From Nitrospirota bacterium (lineage in GTDB: Bacteria; Nitrospirota; Thermodesulfovibrionia; Thermodesulfovibrionales; JdFR-88): a DNA stretch of 7,811 nucleotides. The position numbers were made by a program, and so were the translations under genes. Of this stretch, positions 1-6,999 are shown one piece after another; position 1 is the stretch's first letter, and every line of letters begins with the position of its first letter. Location: the NCBI GenBank assembly GCA_021812785.1, contig JAKAMR010000101.1, positions 1 through 7,811 of the forward strand, written 5' to 3'. Under the pieces are notes generated by a model. That model was not told the DNA's origin. It made no database searches and saw nothing but the letters and a program-made list of their open reading frames with translations.

Positions 1-61
1 AAAGACCGGCATGCTGGATTGCTCTCCCCTGCCTCAATTCCCGGTCATTAAACTAAGCCGT

Positions 62-1591
62 TCATTTTCCAGAGACTTTATTTTGCTCAAGTGACTGAAG
101 CATACCTTTCAGGGCCTCTATCGCCATATCCAATATCCTGCCTCTGTCTTTTGCGGGCAGCATGTTTTCAACTGCGCCGCTGGCAATTGTGCCGGACAAT
201 GGGCTGTTCATATTTGCGCTCTGATAAAGCCGTATGGCATGAAGAAGCTGCGGAAGGTTTTTGCCGAGGGTCTCGAAGACCGGATCAGGATGTCCTGAAG
301 AAGGGATGCGCAGAATGGTGCCGTCTTCCATCATTTCAATGCCGCTCCCGTCATCCATCACTCCGAACAGGTTCTTCACGTATGGAGCAACATCATTCCA
401 GTTTGGTTGTTTCAGAGGCGCCGCGAACATGTAAGCGGAGTTCGCAAGCGAGCCGACAAGCGCGGTATTTCCATATGCGCTGAGAGCAACGGAAACGCCA
501 AAATCGTTGTTTGCCGCCGCATCCGAGGCTGACAACACCTGCTTTTGAGACCATATATCGTCTTTACTCGTGAACACATAAGCTGCTCCCGACCTTTCAT
601 TTTTGCCGTTTGCGCCGATCAGGGCGGTATCACCATCTCCGCTTAAAGCCACAGAGGTGCCAAATATTTCCTTGCCGGAAACCGTAAACTCCCGTTGCCA
701 TTTCCATACGGTGCCATAACACTTGAATATATATGCGGCCCCCGCGCCAGCGTTTTTGCCTATGGCGCCGATAATGGCTGTGCCGCCGTCCGCGTTCAGT
801 GCCATGGACCATCCGAACGCCTCCGGTTCATCATTGACCGGAGGCGTTAATTCCTGCTGCTTTTTCCAGACCGTTCCGCTGCGCGCAAATACGTAAGCCG
901 ACCCGGTCTGCCCGTATTTCTCATACGCTCCAATAAGGGCGGTCCGTCCGTCTGCGCTTAATGCTACCGATGATGCGAACCCTTCATACGGCAACCCGTC
1001 AGGGTTCGTCAATTCCTGTTTCTGCACCCATGCTGAGCCAATGCGTTCGAACATATATGCGCGCCCGCGGAAGGCGTCCGCACCGGGCGCCCCGATGAGC
1101 GCGGTGCGGCCATCCCCGCTCATCGCTACAGTGAAAGCAAAATTGTCACCCGGCGCCCCGTCCGAAGGCGCCAGATCCCTCTTTTTCCACGTTGAGCCAG
1201 TGCGCGTAAACACGTAGGCCGAACCCATTTTGGTGTGTTTGCCGATCGCGCCAATAAGCGCGGTGCCTCCGTCTCCGCTCAGCGCAACTGACCAGCCGAA
1301 CGCTTCCTGTTCCGTGCCGTCCTGCGAGGCCAGTTCATGCTGTTCTTTCCATGCCGAGCCGGCTCGAGTGAATACGTACGCAGCACCGTGCTGGTTGCCT
1401 TTCTCATATGCACCAACAAGGGCGGTTCTGCCGTTTGCGCTCAGCGCCAGGGAGTAACCAAAATTATCCCCAGAGGAGCCTCCGATAGCACTCAGTTTGG
1501 CCTTCTGTAAAAAATGGCTGTCAGCATGGACGACACTTACGGCACAGAGCATTAAGACGACTGCCGCCAAAGGAAAAATACGCCTCAACAT
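62..1591 (-). CDS. Secreted FG-GAP repeat (seven-bladed beta-propeller) protein
   Basis: The 509-residue product starts with a signal peptide (Arg-Arg at 3-4, hydrophobic core about 5-21, likely cleavage after VHA at 21-24), so it is probably exported. Residues about 27-391 are seven repeats of 50-55 residues, each with a core like FGxSVALSxDGxTALIGA, then AYVF and a Trp-containing segment ending in Q/K-x-L. This is the FG-GAP/integrin-alpha-like pattern, and seven copies suit a closed seven-bladed propeller. Such domains usually bind proteins or glycans at the cell surface; the ligand here is unknown. Residues about 392-509 are not propeller: a short Asp/Gly-rich stretch, then mostly helical-looking sequence ending in Lys-rich residues, with no family recognised. 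The start is supported by GGAGGGG (1596-1602) six bases upstream and by a promoter at 1626-1654. No cysteine lipobox is present. The family call is firm; the biological role is unknown. Confidence 0.88.
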   Translation of the reverse strand: MLRRIFPLAAVVLMLCAVSVVHADSHFLQKAKLSAIGGSSGDNFGYSLALSANGRTALVGAYEKGNQHGAAYVFTRAGSAWKEQHELASQDGTEQEAFGWSVALSGDGGTALIGAIGKHTKMGSAYVFTRTGSTWKKRDLAPSDGAPGDNFAFTVAMSGDGRTALIGAPGADAFRGRAYMFERIGSAWVQKQELTNPDGLPYEGFASSVALSADGRTALIGAYEKYGQTGSAYVFARSGTVWKKQQELTPPVNDEPEAFGWSMALNADGGTAIIGAIGKNAGAGAAYIFKCYGTVWKWQREFTVSGKEIFGTSVALSGDGDTALIGANGKNERSGAAYVFTSKDDIWSQKQVLSASDAAANNDFGVSVALSAYGNTALVGSLANSAYMFAAPLKQPNWNDVAPYVKNLFGVMDDGSGIEMMEDGTILRIPSSGHPDPVFETLGKNLPQLLHAIRLYQSANMNSPLSGTIASGAVENMLPAKDRGRILDMAIEALKGMLQSLEQNKVSGK

Positions 1592-1625
1592 ATTGCCCCT
1601 CCGGTTTAGCGGCCATTAATAACTT

Positions 1626-1654
1626 TGTATACTCCAAATCAATGTCCTTTTCAA
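1626..1654 (-). promoter_or_regulatory. Sigma-70-like promoter of the propeller gene
   Basis: Read on the minus strand: TTGAAA (1649-1654, 5 of 6 to the -35 consensus), a 17-base spacer, then TATACA (1626-1631, 4 of 6 to the -10). Transcription would start near 1619, giving a leader of about 28 bases that contains the GGAGGGG ribosome-binding site. This rests on spacing and consensus match only. Confidence 0.6.
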
Positions 1655-1759
1655 CATGAATTTTTGCGTGCCGAGGGCTGACGGTAACGGTATAAATTCG
1701 GATGTGAAATTCAAAAAAAAGCTTCAATTCATATTTCTTTATAAATGCCCACCCACTCT

Positions 1760-1796
1760 GTATAAAAAGGTAACATTTCTTGTTACCTTTTTATAC
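1760..1796. repeat. Perfect 16-bp inverted repeat with 5-nt loop
   Basis: The left arm GTATAAAAAGGTAACA (1760-1775) pairs perfectly with the right arm TGTTACCTTTTTATAC (1781-1796) around TTTCT. A second small inverted repeat, ACCAT/ATGGT (1795-1799 and 1805-1809), abuts it. The site lies between two divergent genes, about 105 bases upstream of the propeller promoter and 420 bases upstream of hemB. It could be an operator for a dimeric regulator, or a bidirectional terminator-like hairpin, since each direction has a T-tract in the descending arm. No gene in the window ends here, which weakens the terminator reading. Confidence 0.6.
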
Positions 1797-1809
1797 CATT
1801 TAATATGGT

Positions 1810-2199
1810 TTAACTTTTTCCGGTGTAGTGAATCCGGAACGCCCGAGCCGTGATGACCGATAGGGGGAAATTGGCAAAAAAGCAAATGGAAATCAAAACA
1901 TTACAGTATCTTCCTTTCACATTGTTTTGGGGGACGTTATCCTCGCACAGTTCACCAAAAACAGGCCGGGTATGTGTATTGCATACGATAAATGTTGTAA
2001 CTGGCCTTACCCGGGACCTCTTGTTCCGTGCAAAAAATTTTTTTAATGCCTCGAATTCTCCAAGAATCGCATTCTTGGATTGTACAACAGATTTTTTTGG
2101 CACTTGAACTATGACGCTCACCCAAAAATGACTGGCTGGGCCAGGAATTAAAGCACCTTCTTTTAACGCTCAAAGACTGAAAAAAAAGCGTCTACCTGA
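1810..2199. other. Rest of the divergent intergenic region; no gene supported
   Basis: Open frames here on both strands overlap one another, lack good ribosome-binding sites and resemble no protein I know. Visible structure: TTCCGG/CCGGAA (1818-1823 and 1834-1839, 10-base loop); an A6T7 tract near 2034-2046; a 9-bp hairpin TCCAAGAAT/ATTCTTGGA (2059-2067 and 2071-2079, 3-base loop), followed 12 bases later by seven Ts (2092-2098); and a small CTGGC/GCCAG hairpin (2132-2144). No convincing promoter for hemB is visible. The 2059-2098 structure could be a weak leader terminator, but the T-run lies far from the stem. No known riboswitch consensus was recognised. Confidence 0.4.
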
Positions 2200-2214
2200 A
2201 AGGAGAGATGGATT

Positions 2215-3327
2215 ATGGGCTTTCCCATGCACCGGATGAGACGACTCAGGAAAAATGAAAACATGAGGAGAATGACGAGTGAGACCAGCCTCTCCGTGGA
2301 CGATTTTATTCAGCCTCTGTTTGTTGTTGAAGGAAGCAGGTTACGGCAGGAAATCCCCTCCATGCCGGGTAATTATCATCTTTCCGTTGATATGCTAGTC
2401 GAGGAGGCCATGGAACTAAGTGACCTTGGCGTCCCCGCAATACTGCTTTTTGGCATACCAAATTCTAAAAATGACGGGGCGACCGGAGCTTATGCTTCCG
2501 ACGGAATTGTCCAGCGTGCGGTGAAGGCTCTCAAAAGCGCAGTCCCGGAGACGGTTGTGATAACAGACGTTTGCCTTTGCGAGCATACGTCCCACGGGCA
2601 CTGCGGCATTATCAGAAATGGGTATCTTGTGAACGACCCTACGATCGAGATAATCGCAAAAGCCGCGCTTTCCCATGTGGAGGCGGGGGCCGATATCGTA
2701 GCCCCGGCCGCAATGATGGACGGCCAGATACGGGCTATCAGGACGGTACTGGAGGAGAGCGGGCATCATGAGGCTGCTATAATGGCGTATGCCGCAAAAT
2801 TCGCTTCAGGTCTCTATGAGCCATTCTTCAAGCACGGCACGCAGTCACCGGTCGTGTTCGGGGACAAAAAGTCACATCAGATGAATTTCGCCAATTCGAA
2901 CGAGGCAATGCGGGAAATTGCGCTCGACATTGATGAGGGAGCTGATATCGTCATGATTAAACCGGCCCTGTTCTATCTTGACGTCGTATATCGTGCCAAA
3001 CAAAGATTCGAACTCCCTCTGGCTGTATACAATGTGAGTGGTGAGTACGCGATGATACAGGCTGCAGCTGAGGCGGGAAGGCTCGATCTCGATGCTGTCA
3101 TGCGCGAAGCGCTCATTTCCTGTAAGCGTGCAGGGGCCGACATGATAATATCTTATTTCGCGAAAAAAGCCGCCAAGATCATCAACAGGACATCTTTTTC
3201 CGCCATGGTGGCCCACCCATTGCAAGCAATGGAAAACGACATCACGTCCCCCGGCGGCAATGGGGGCCTCATATCCTGCGGCAACGTGGAGGCAATAAAT
3301 AACCAATTAGGAACTTTTTCCGCCTGA
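2215..3327 (+). CDS. hemB: Porphobilinogen synthase (delta-aminolevulinic acid dehydratase), zinc type
   Basis: HemB condenses two 5-aminolevulinate molecules to porphobilinogen in the cytoplasm, the first common step of tetrapyrrole (heme, siroheme, cobalamin) synthesis. The start is fixed by AAGGAG (2200-2205), nine bases upstream, and by the typical beginning FPMHRxRRLRxNExMRRM. Schiff-base lysines are K195 (in MAYAAKFAS) and K249 (in VMIKPAL). The active-site metal ligands are C120, C122 and C130 in DVCLCEHTSHGHCG, the cysteine-rich zinc form rather than the Asp-rich magnesium form. SGEYAM (275-280) is also conserved. The protein has 370 residues against a usual 320-335. The homologous part ends near residue 325 (YFAKKAAKIINR), and the remainder is a Gly/Asn-rich tail bounded by a direct repeat. 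Tandem stops TGA-TAG close it. It is convergent with the PPTase/NRPS operon. It is likely housekeeping, though a cluster-linked second copy cannot be excluded. Confidence 0.96.
   Translation: MGFPMHRMRRLRKNENMRRMTSETSLSVDDFIQPLFVVEGSRLRQEIPSMPGNYHLSVDMLVEEAMELSDLGVPAILLFGIPNSKNDGATGAYASDGIVQRAVKALKSAVPETVVITDVCLCEHTSHGHCGIIRNGYLVNDPTIEIIAKAALSHVEAGADIVAPAAMMDGQIRAIRTVLEESGHHEAAIMAYAAKFASGLYEPFFKHGTQSPVVFGDKKSHQMNFANSNEAMREIALDIDEGADIVMIKPALFYLDVVYRAKQRFELPLAVYNVSGEYAMIQAAAEAGRLDLDAVMREALISCKRAGADMIISYFAKKAAKIINRTSFSAMVAHPLQAMENDITSPGGNGGLISCGNVEAINNQLGTFSA
3194..3324 (+). repeat. 11-nt direct repeat bounding the extra 3' end of hemB
   Basis: CTTTTTCCGCC occurs at 3194-3204 and again at 3314-3324, immediately before the stop codon. 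The copies are 120 bases (40 codons) apart and in the same frame, encoding TSFSA and GTFSA. Removing one copy plus the intervening DNA would leave a 330-residue HemB ending at TSFSA, close to normal length. The segment between them carries two small inverted repeats: CCATTGC/GCAATGG (3217-3223 and 3226-3232) and CCCCC/GGGGG (3248-3252 and 3262-3266). The repeat is seen directly; an insertion or slippage origin is inference. Confidence 0.6.
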
Positions 3328-3338
3328 TAGCGGGCTAT

Positions 3339-3494
3339 ATTGCCAAGCCCCGTTCCGAGAGCCTTAAGGAATGCTTCTTTCCGTGTCCTGAGCATGGAAA
3401 AGGCCTTTTTTTGCATGTGCACAGGATATGACTTAAAAGCAATGCTTTCCTGCGGGGAGAAAAACTGTTCAGCATGGACCTCATCATCCGACAT
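3339..3494 (-). pseudogene. Decayed fragment of a second 4'-phosphopantetheinyl transferase
   Basis: On the minus strand this stretch encodes about 52 residues that match the C-terminal half of a Sfp-type PPTase: a DDEVHAEQFFSP segment, then about 20 residues, then RTRKEAFLKALGTGLG. It aligns with the intact PPTase next door (DEIARQFFPEE and TLWTRMEAYLKAQGVGL) at moderate similarity, so it is not a fresh tandem copy. The upstream half with the GVDLE metal motif is absent. A stop codon lies directly before the only ATG (3504-3506), and the frame runs on antisense through the 3' end of hemB with no PPTase-like sequence. The motif Trp is Arg (AGG, 3387-3389), although the KEA residues survive. 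It is best read as a remnant. A short expressed protein of up to 117 residues (3153-3506) is possible but unlikely. Confidence 0.65.
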
Positions 3495-3562
3495 ACATGG
3501 AATCATTTAGAGCATACTTCCTGATCCACAATCCTGATAAATTTCCTTGCTTGATATTACGT

Positions 3563-3596
3563 AAAAAATTTCGAATTGACCCCGAACAAGCGGTCA
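3563..3596 (-). terminator. Weak candidate terminator of the NRPS-PPTase operon
   Basis: Just after the PPTase stop, the minus-strand transcript can form TGACC (3596-3592) paired with GGTCA (3581-3577) over a 10-base loop, followed eight bases later by six Us (3568-3563). The stem is short and its distance to the U-run is longer than usual, so this is tentative. Confidence 0.3.
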
Positions 3597-3599
3597 CAT

Positions 3600-4313
3600 T
3601 CATTGAGGACTGCCAGCCCAATGCAGAAAGTGAAGGCCCACACCATGTCCCTCGATGGCAATGGACGCTGCGTAGCCGTGCGCGACCTGAATGTCTGTAA
3701 ATGACCATAAGGCATCCCCGTCTTTTTTTCGCAAGGGGCCGGCCAGACCAACCCCCTGTGCTTTCAGGTATGCCTCCATTCGGGTCCATAACGTAAAAAA
3801 GATTTCCCGCCGTACATGCGCGGGACTCTTAAACAGACGCTCCTCTTCCGGGAAGAATTGCCGCGCGATTTCATCTACCTTCAACCCGGAACTTATGTAT
3901 TCAAGGTCCACGCCTATCTTCCGCCCGTGTGTAACCGCGTAAAGGGCAAGCCCCTTGGAATGAGAAGTACTGAAACTAAGCTCTATGGCATCACCGGCTA
4001 GCTCCGGTTTCCCGAAAGACCCGAACCGGAAGCGGATCTTCTCCGGCTTCATATTCAAATATCCAGCCAAGATGGTCCTGAGCAATCCTCGCGCGATTAT
4101 AAACCGGTCCCTGTCCGCCGGGAAACTGAAACGTTCCGCCCTGCTTATCTCGTCATCCGCAAGCATTTGCCGGAACGCCCGCAGTTGAAATCCGGGCATT
4201 TGCAAAGAGGCGCGCCATATATGGGCCTCGCTTTTTTTTAGCTCCGGGAATCCGGCGGTGGCAATCCAGCACAAGCGGCCATTGATTTCAGTTGATGAAT
4301 TTAGCCCCAGCAC
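3600..4313 (-). CDS. 4'-phosphopantetheinyl transferase, Sfp type
   Basis: The enzyme moves the phosphopantetheine arm of coenzyme A onto a carrier-protein serine. The neighbouring synthetase's Ser574 is the obvious target. Order in the 237-residue product: HIWRASL near the start, an Arg-rich RFIIARGLLR region, FGSFGKPEL, then FSTSHSKGLAL (114-124), GVDLE (134-138, metal ligands D136 and E138), and WTRMEAYLK (176-184, E180 and K184). The length fits the Sfp/HetI class. The start chosen is GTG at 4311-4313, because AGGAGG (4323-4328) lies nine bases upstream inside the NRPS 3' end. An ATG at 4331 would add six residues but has no good binding site. The ends overlap (NRPS stop at 4288), so translation is probably coupled. 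Oddity: the motif normally reads WxxKEA, but here Lys is Met (ATG, 3777-3779). The catalytic Glu and the later Lys remain, so activity is plausible but unproven. Confidence 0.9.
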   Translation of the reverse strand: MLGLNSSTEINGRLCWIATAGFPELKKSEAHIWRASLQMPGFQLRAFRQMLADDEISRAERFSFPADRDRFIIARGLLRTILAGYLNMKPEKIRFRFGSFGKPELAGDAIELSFSTSHSKGLALYAVTHGRKIGVDLEYISSGLKVDEIARQFFPEEERLFKSPAHVRREIFFTLWTRMEAYLKAQGVGLAGPLRKKDGDALWSFTDIQVAHGYAASIAIEGHGVGLHFLHWAGSPQ

Positions 4314-6915
4314 TGATTTCTGCCTCCTCATTACAGTGGCCGGACGCCTGAATCTGTTTCAGATAACCGCTCAGTTGCCTGATCCAAGTCCCGGCATGGG
4401 GTTCTTTCAAAATGGTATTGTGCTCAGCTCCAGGCACTTTATGAACATACGTGCGGCCGTCAGCAAATCCGCTCAGGTCATGAGCATCGCCATCTTTGCC
4501 ATTCAGGAATACCACGGTCCGGCCTTTATACGCACAAGGGGCATATTTTCTGGAAATTTTCACGTGATGGTAATATCTCAAGCGTCGCGGAACGGACAAT
4601 CCCGTGAGAAGAGAGGCCGTGCAGATGGAGGTCTTGATATTTTCCTTGAGCCTTTTGTACAAAAAATCAAAAGGTGATTTCAAAAAAACCTCAGAAGAAA
4701 ACGAGGCACTGGATGGGCCGGAAAGGGGTAGTAATTGAGGAGGAGGGTCAACCAGACATAATAACGGCACTTCTTCTCCGCGCTCGATTAACCTCTGAGC
4801 CATTTCAAAAGCCACAAGTCCATAAAAACAAAAGCCGCCCAGCAAATAAGGACCTCCCGGCTGTACGGTCATCATTACGCGCAGGTGGTAAGCGGCCAGT
4901 TTTTTAACATCTCGATAGCGTATTGACGTCCCGTTGTCACCCTGCAGCATGACCCAATATACTGGCTGTCCGGGATCAAGATGACGTTGCAAAAACGCGC
5001 TGAAGCCAAGCCAGAACAGGGGTATCCCGGAGCCACCTGACAGGGGGAGTATGGATGGAAATCTGGAAATCGATTCCCCCCTGTGGAGGATTTCTGTAAT
5101 CTGTTTGATTGTTGGCGACCGGAATATGGAAGCGGCCTGGAGGGTCTTGCCTGTCGCCTTTTTGATCTTAACCGCCATCTGCGCCACAAGCAGGGAATGG
5201 CCGCCAAGATCGAAAAAATTATCGGATACCCCAACGCGCTTTACCCCTAAAAGGTCGCACCAGATGCCGGCAAGTAATACCTCCATTGGTGTGCGGGGGG
5301 GCACGTAATCTGTTCCGGGTTCCGGACCTTCGTGCCCTGGAAAAGGCAATGCTCTCCGGTTTACTTTTCCGCTCAGAGTAAATGGCAGGGCATCAAGAAA
5401 AACAAAGCGTGCCGGCACCATGTAATCAGGAAGTCTACTCCTGAGGGCGTTTCTTAGTTCGCCTGCTGAAACCTCGCTTTCTTCGCGTGCTACGACGTAT
5501 GCCGCCAAAAAATTGCCATCGCTGGGGTCGTCATATCCGACCACTGCCGCTTCCTTCACCGGGGCTAATTCGCTCAGCGCAGTTTCGATTTCGCTGATCT
5601 CAACCCTGTAGCCCCTTATCTTGATCTGCTGGTCTTTTCGCCCAAGGTGAACGAGGCAGCCGTCCGGAAGCATATACCCGATGTCCCCGGTCTTGTAAAT
5701 ACGCCGTTTGCCGTCATAAACTGGAAATGCCGGTTTGGCAGAGTTTTCATTTTTAAAGTATGCTGGCGGCAAATAAGTGCTTAGGACCGCAATTTCCCCT
5801 GGACAGTTTGCCCCGGCTTCTTTTCCGTTTTCATCCAGGACCAAAACTTCCATATCGTCCACCTCATAGCCGGCCGGCACCACATCTCCGTTTAATTTCG
5901 AATTGTGATCGAAGAACAACTGGCGGACGATGTTTGTTTCAGTGGACGCATATGACACATGAAAAAGACATTTTTTGTGAAAATGCCTTTTATAAAGCTC
6001 CACATCCGTTTTGCGTATGGACTCGCCAGACAATTTGATCAACCGGAGACTGGAAAAATCTTCCTTTCCGGTCAGAGTGGAAAGCAAATGACGGTAAACG
6101 GTAGGGACCGAATGATATATGGTTATCTCTTCATCCGTAAGCCAATCGGCTAGATTTATAATGCCGTTTTTCTTGATGTTGTAAGGGAACAGGGCAGCTC
6201 CATTGAGCAAAGCCCCGAATATATTAGGGATCGAAGCCGCAAAACTGCAGGACCAGAGGAGGCCGAGGCGGTCATCGGGCGCGATATGAAGCATATTGGT
6301 ACATCTCATGACGTTATGGAGCACATTTTGATGATTTTGAAGCACTCCTTTGGGCTCGCCGGTTGAACCAGATGTGTAAATGATATACGCCGTCGACTCA
6401 GGGGAAATGGGCAGGTCCAGGTTTGACGGAGAATAAATGGAACTGGCCTCGTCGACTATCATTAGCGGTGAAGTGTTTTTAAATAATTTGCAGGCCTCGG
6501 GATAATGTCCCTTATCAGTGAGGATAAGGCGGGGCCGGGAATTCTCCACCAGTGAAACATTTTTTTGAGCGGAAAAGGAAGTGTCCAGGGCAATATATGC
6601 TTTGCCCGCTTTAAGAGCGCCTAAAATAGCAGCTATCAATCGTATCCCTTGTTCGAGAAAAAGCGCAACAGGAATATTTTCTTCTCCGGACCGCTCGACT
6701 ATATCATGCGCAATCCGGTTGGCGGCCTGGTTTAACCCGGCATAGGTAAGCCGAAATCTTCCTTCCTTTACAGCCAGCCGTGACGGATATTTTGCCACCT
6801 GCTTTTCAAAGCGGCTGGTAATGGATTGATCGATTTCCGACCTTTCGAATTCAAAGAACGGTTTGTCAGGATAGACCCGGTGAGGCGCAAAGAAGTTTTG
6901 CCAGACATTATGCAT
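4288..6915 (-). CDS. Stand-alone NRPS module: adenylation, carrier, cysteine thioesterase
   Basis: The 875-residue product activates an acid as its adenylate, loads it on a carrier and releases it; there is no condensation domain. Adenylation domain, about 30-525: A3 YTSGSTGEPKG (180-190), A4 FAASIPNIF (225-233), A5 YASTE (322-326), A7 YKTGD (407-411), A8 GRKDQQIKIRGYRVE (425-439), A10 K517. In A4 the Asp of FDxS (Asp235 in GrsA) is Ala226 and the Trp239 position is Pro230. This argues against an ordinary alpha-amino acid and for a keto, hydroxy, aryl or other acid. Carrier: DLGGHSLL with Ser574. Thioesterase, about 620-855: GGFCFYG makes Cys696 the nucleophile instead of Ser, with Asp723 (LVDPPP) and His832 (AEHNTIL) completing the triad. 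The start has AAGGAG (6921-6926) five bases upstream. It is the first gene of an operon with the PPTase. Domain calls are firm; the product is unknown. Confidence 0.95.
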   Translation of the reverse strand: MHNVWQNFFAPHRVYPDKPFFEFERSEIDQSITSRFEKQVAKYPSRLAVKEGRFRLTYAGLNQAANRIAHDIVERSGEENIPVALFLEQGIRLIAAILGALKAGKAYIALDTSFSAQKNVSLVENSRPRLILTDKGHYPEACKLFKNTSPLMIVDEASSIYSPSNLDLPISPESTAYIIYTSGSTGEPKGVLQNHQNVLHNVMRCTNMLHIAPDDRLGLLWSCSFAASIPNIFGALLNGAALFPYNIKKNGIINLADWLTDEEITIYHSVPTVYRHLLSTLTGKEDFSSLRLIKLSGESIRKTDVELYKRHFHKKCLFHVSYASTETNIVRQLFFDHNSKLNGDVVPAGYEVDDMEVLVLDENGKEAGANCPGEIAVLSTYLPPAYFKNENSAKPAFPVYDGKRRIYKTGDIGYMLPDGCLVHLGRKDQQIKIRGYRVEISEIETALSELAPVKEAAVVGYDDPSDGNFLAAYVVAREESEVSAGELRNALRSRLPDYMVPARFVFLDALPFTLSGKVNRRALPFPGHEGPEPGTDYVPPRTPMEVLLAGIWCDLLGVKRVGVSDNFFDLGGHSLLVAQMAVKIKKATGKTLQAASIFRSPTIKQITEILHRGESISRFPSILPLSGGSGIPLFWLGFSAFLQRHLDPGQPVYWVMLQGDNGTSIRYRDVKKLAAYHLRVMMTVQPGGPYLLGGFCFYGLVAFEMAQRLIERGEEVPLLCLVDPPPQLLPLSGPSSASFSSEVFLKSPFDFLYKRLKENIKTSICTASLLTGLSVPRRLRYYHHVKISRKYAPCAYKGRTVVFLNGKDGDAHDLSGFADGRTYVHKVPGAEHNTILKEPHAGTWIRQLSGYLKQIQASGHCNEEAEISAGAKFIN
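4323..4328 (-). promoter_or_regulatory. Ribosome-binding site that decides the PPTase start
   Basis: AGGAGG on the minus strand sits inside the last codons of the NRPS gene, nine bases before GTG (4313). It overlaps the codons right after the alternative ATG (4331), so it cannot serve that ATG. It favours the GTG start and translational coupling. Confidence 0.7.
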
Positions 6916-6999
6916 TTCCCCTCCTTGAATTCCGGTCTTTTGTTTTCAACGGTCTCGGATCCACATTCTGGCGCATGCAGGCTTAGGAGAAGCCCCCAA

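Noticed and set aside
4..46. GACCGG/CCGGTC pair at the left edge as a terminator of the propeller gene
   Set aside because: Six-bp stem with a 31-base loop and no T-run in the minus direction; too weak.
2095..2120. Possible sigma-54 promoter (TTGGCAC) before hemB
   Set aside because: The -24 half fits, but the required GC at the -12 position is AT, so the element is incomplete.
1810..2121. Overlapping open frames on both strands in the hemB upstream gap
   Set aside because: They overlap one another on opposite strands, have no convincing ribosome-binding sites and no recognisable motifs; the region is AT-tract rich and intergenic in character.
1592..2214. Riboswitch (cobalamin, c-di-GMP, fluoride) in the hemB leader
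   Set aside because: None of the conserved core boxes I know for these classes is present.
2208..2258. 16-codon frame (ATG at 2208) overlapping the hemB start
   Set aside because: Its ATG is only two bases from the AAGGAG site, too close for initiation, while the hemB ATG at 2215 is ideally spaced and has the conserved N-terminus.
3397..3411. AAAAGGCCTTTTTTT as a hemB terminator
   Set aside because: The palindrome has no room for a loop and lies within the PPTase remnant; no flanking stem was found.
3153..3506. 117-residue minus-strand frame as a functional gene
   Set aside because: Only its first half resembles a PPTase; the rest is antisense to hemB, the GVDLE half is missing and the motif Trp is Arg. 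Listed as a pseudogene fragment.
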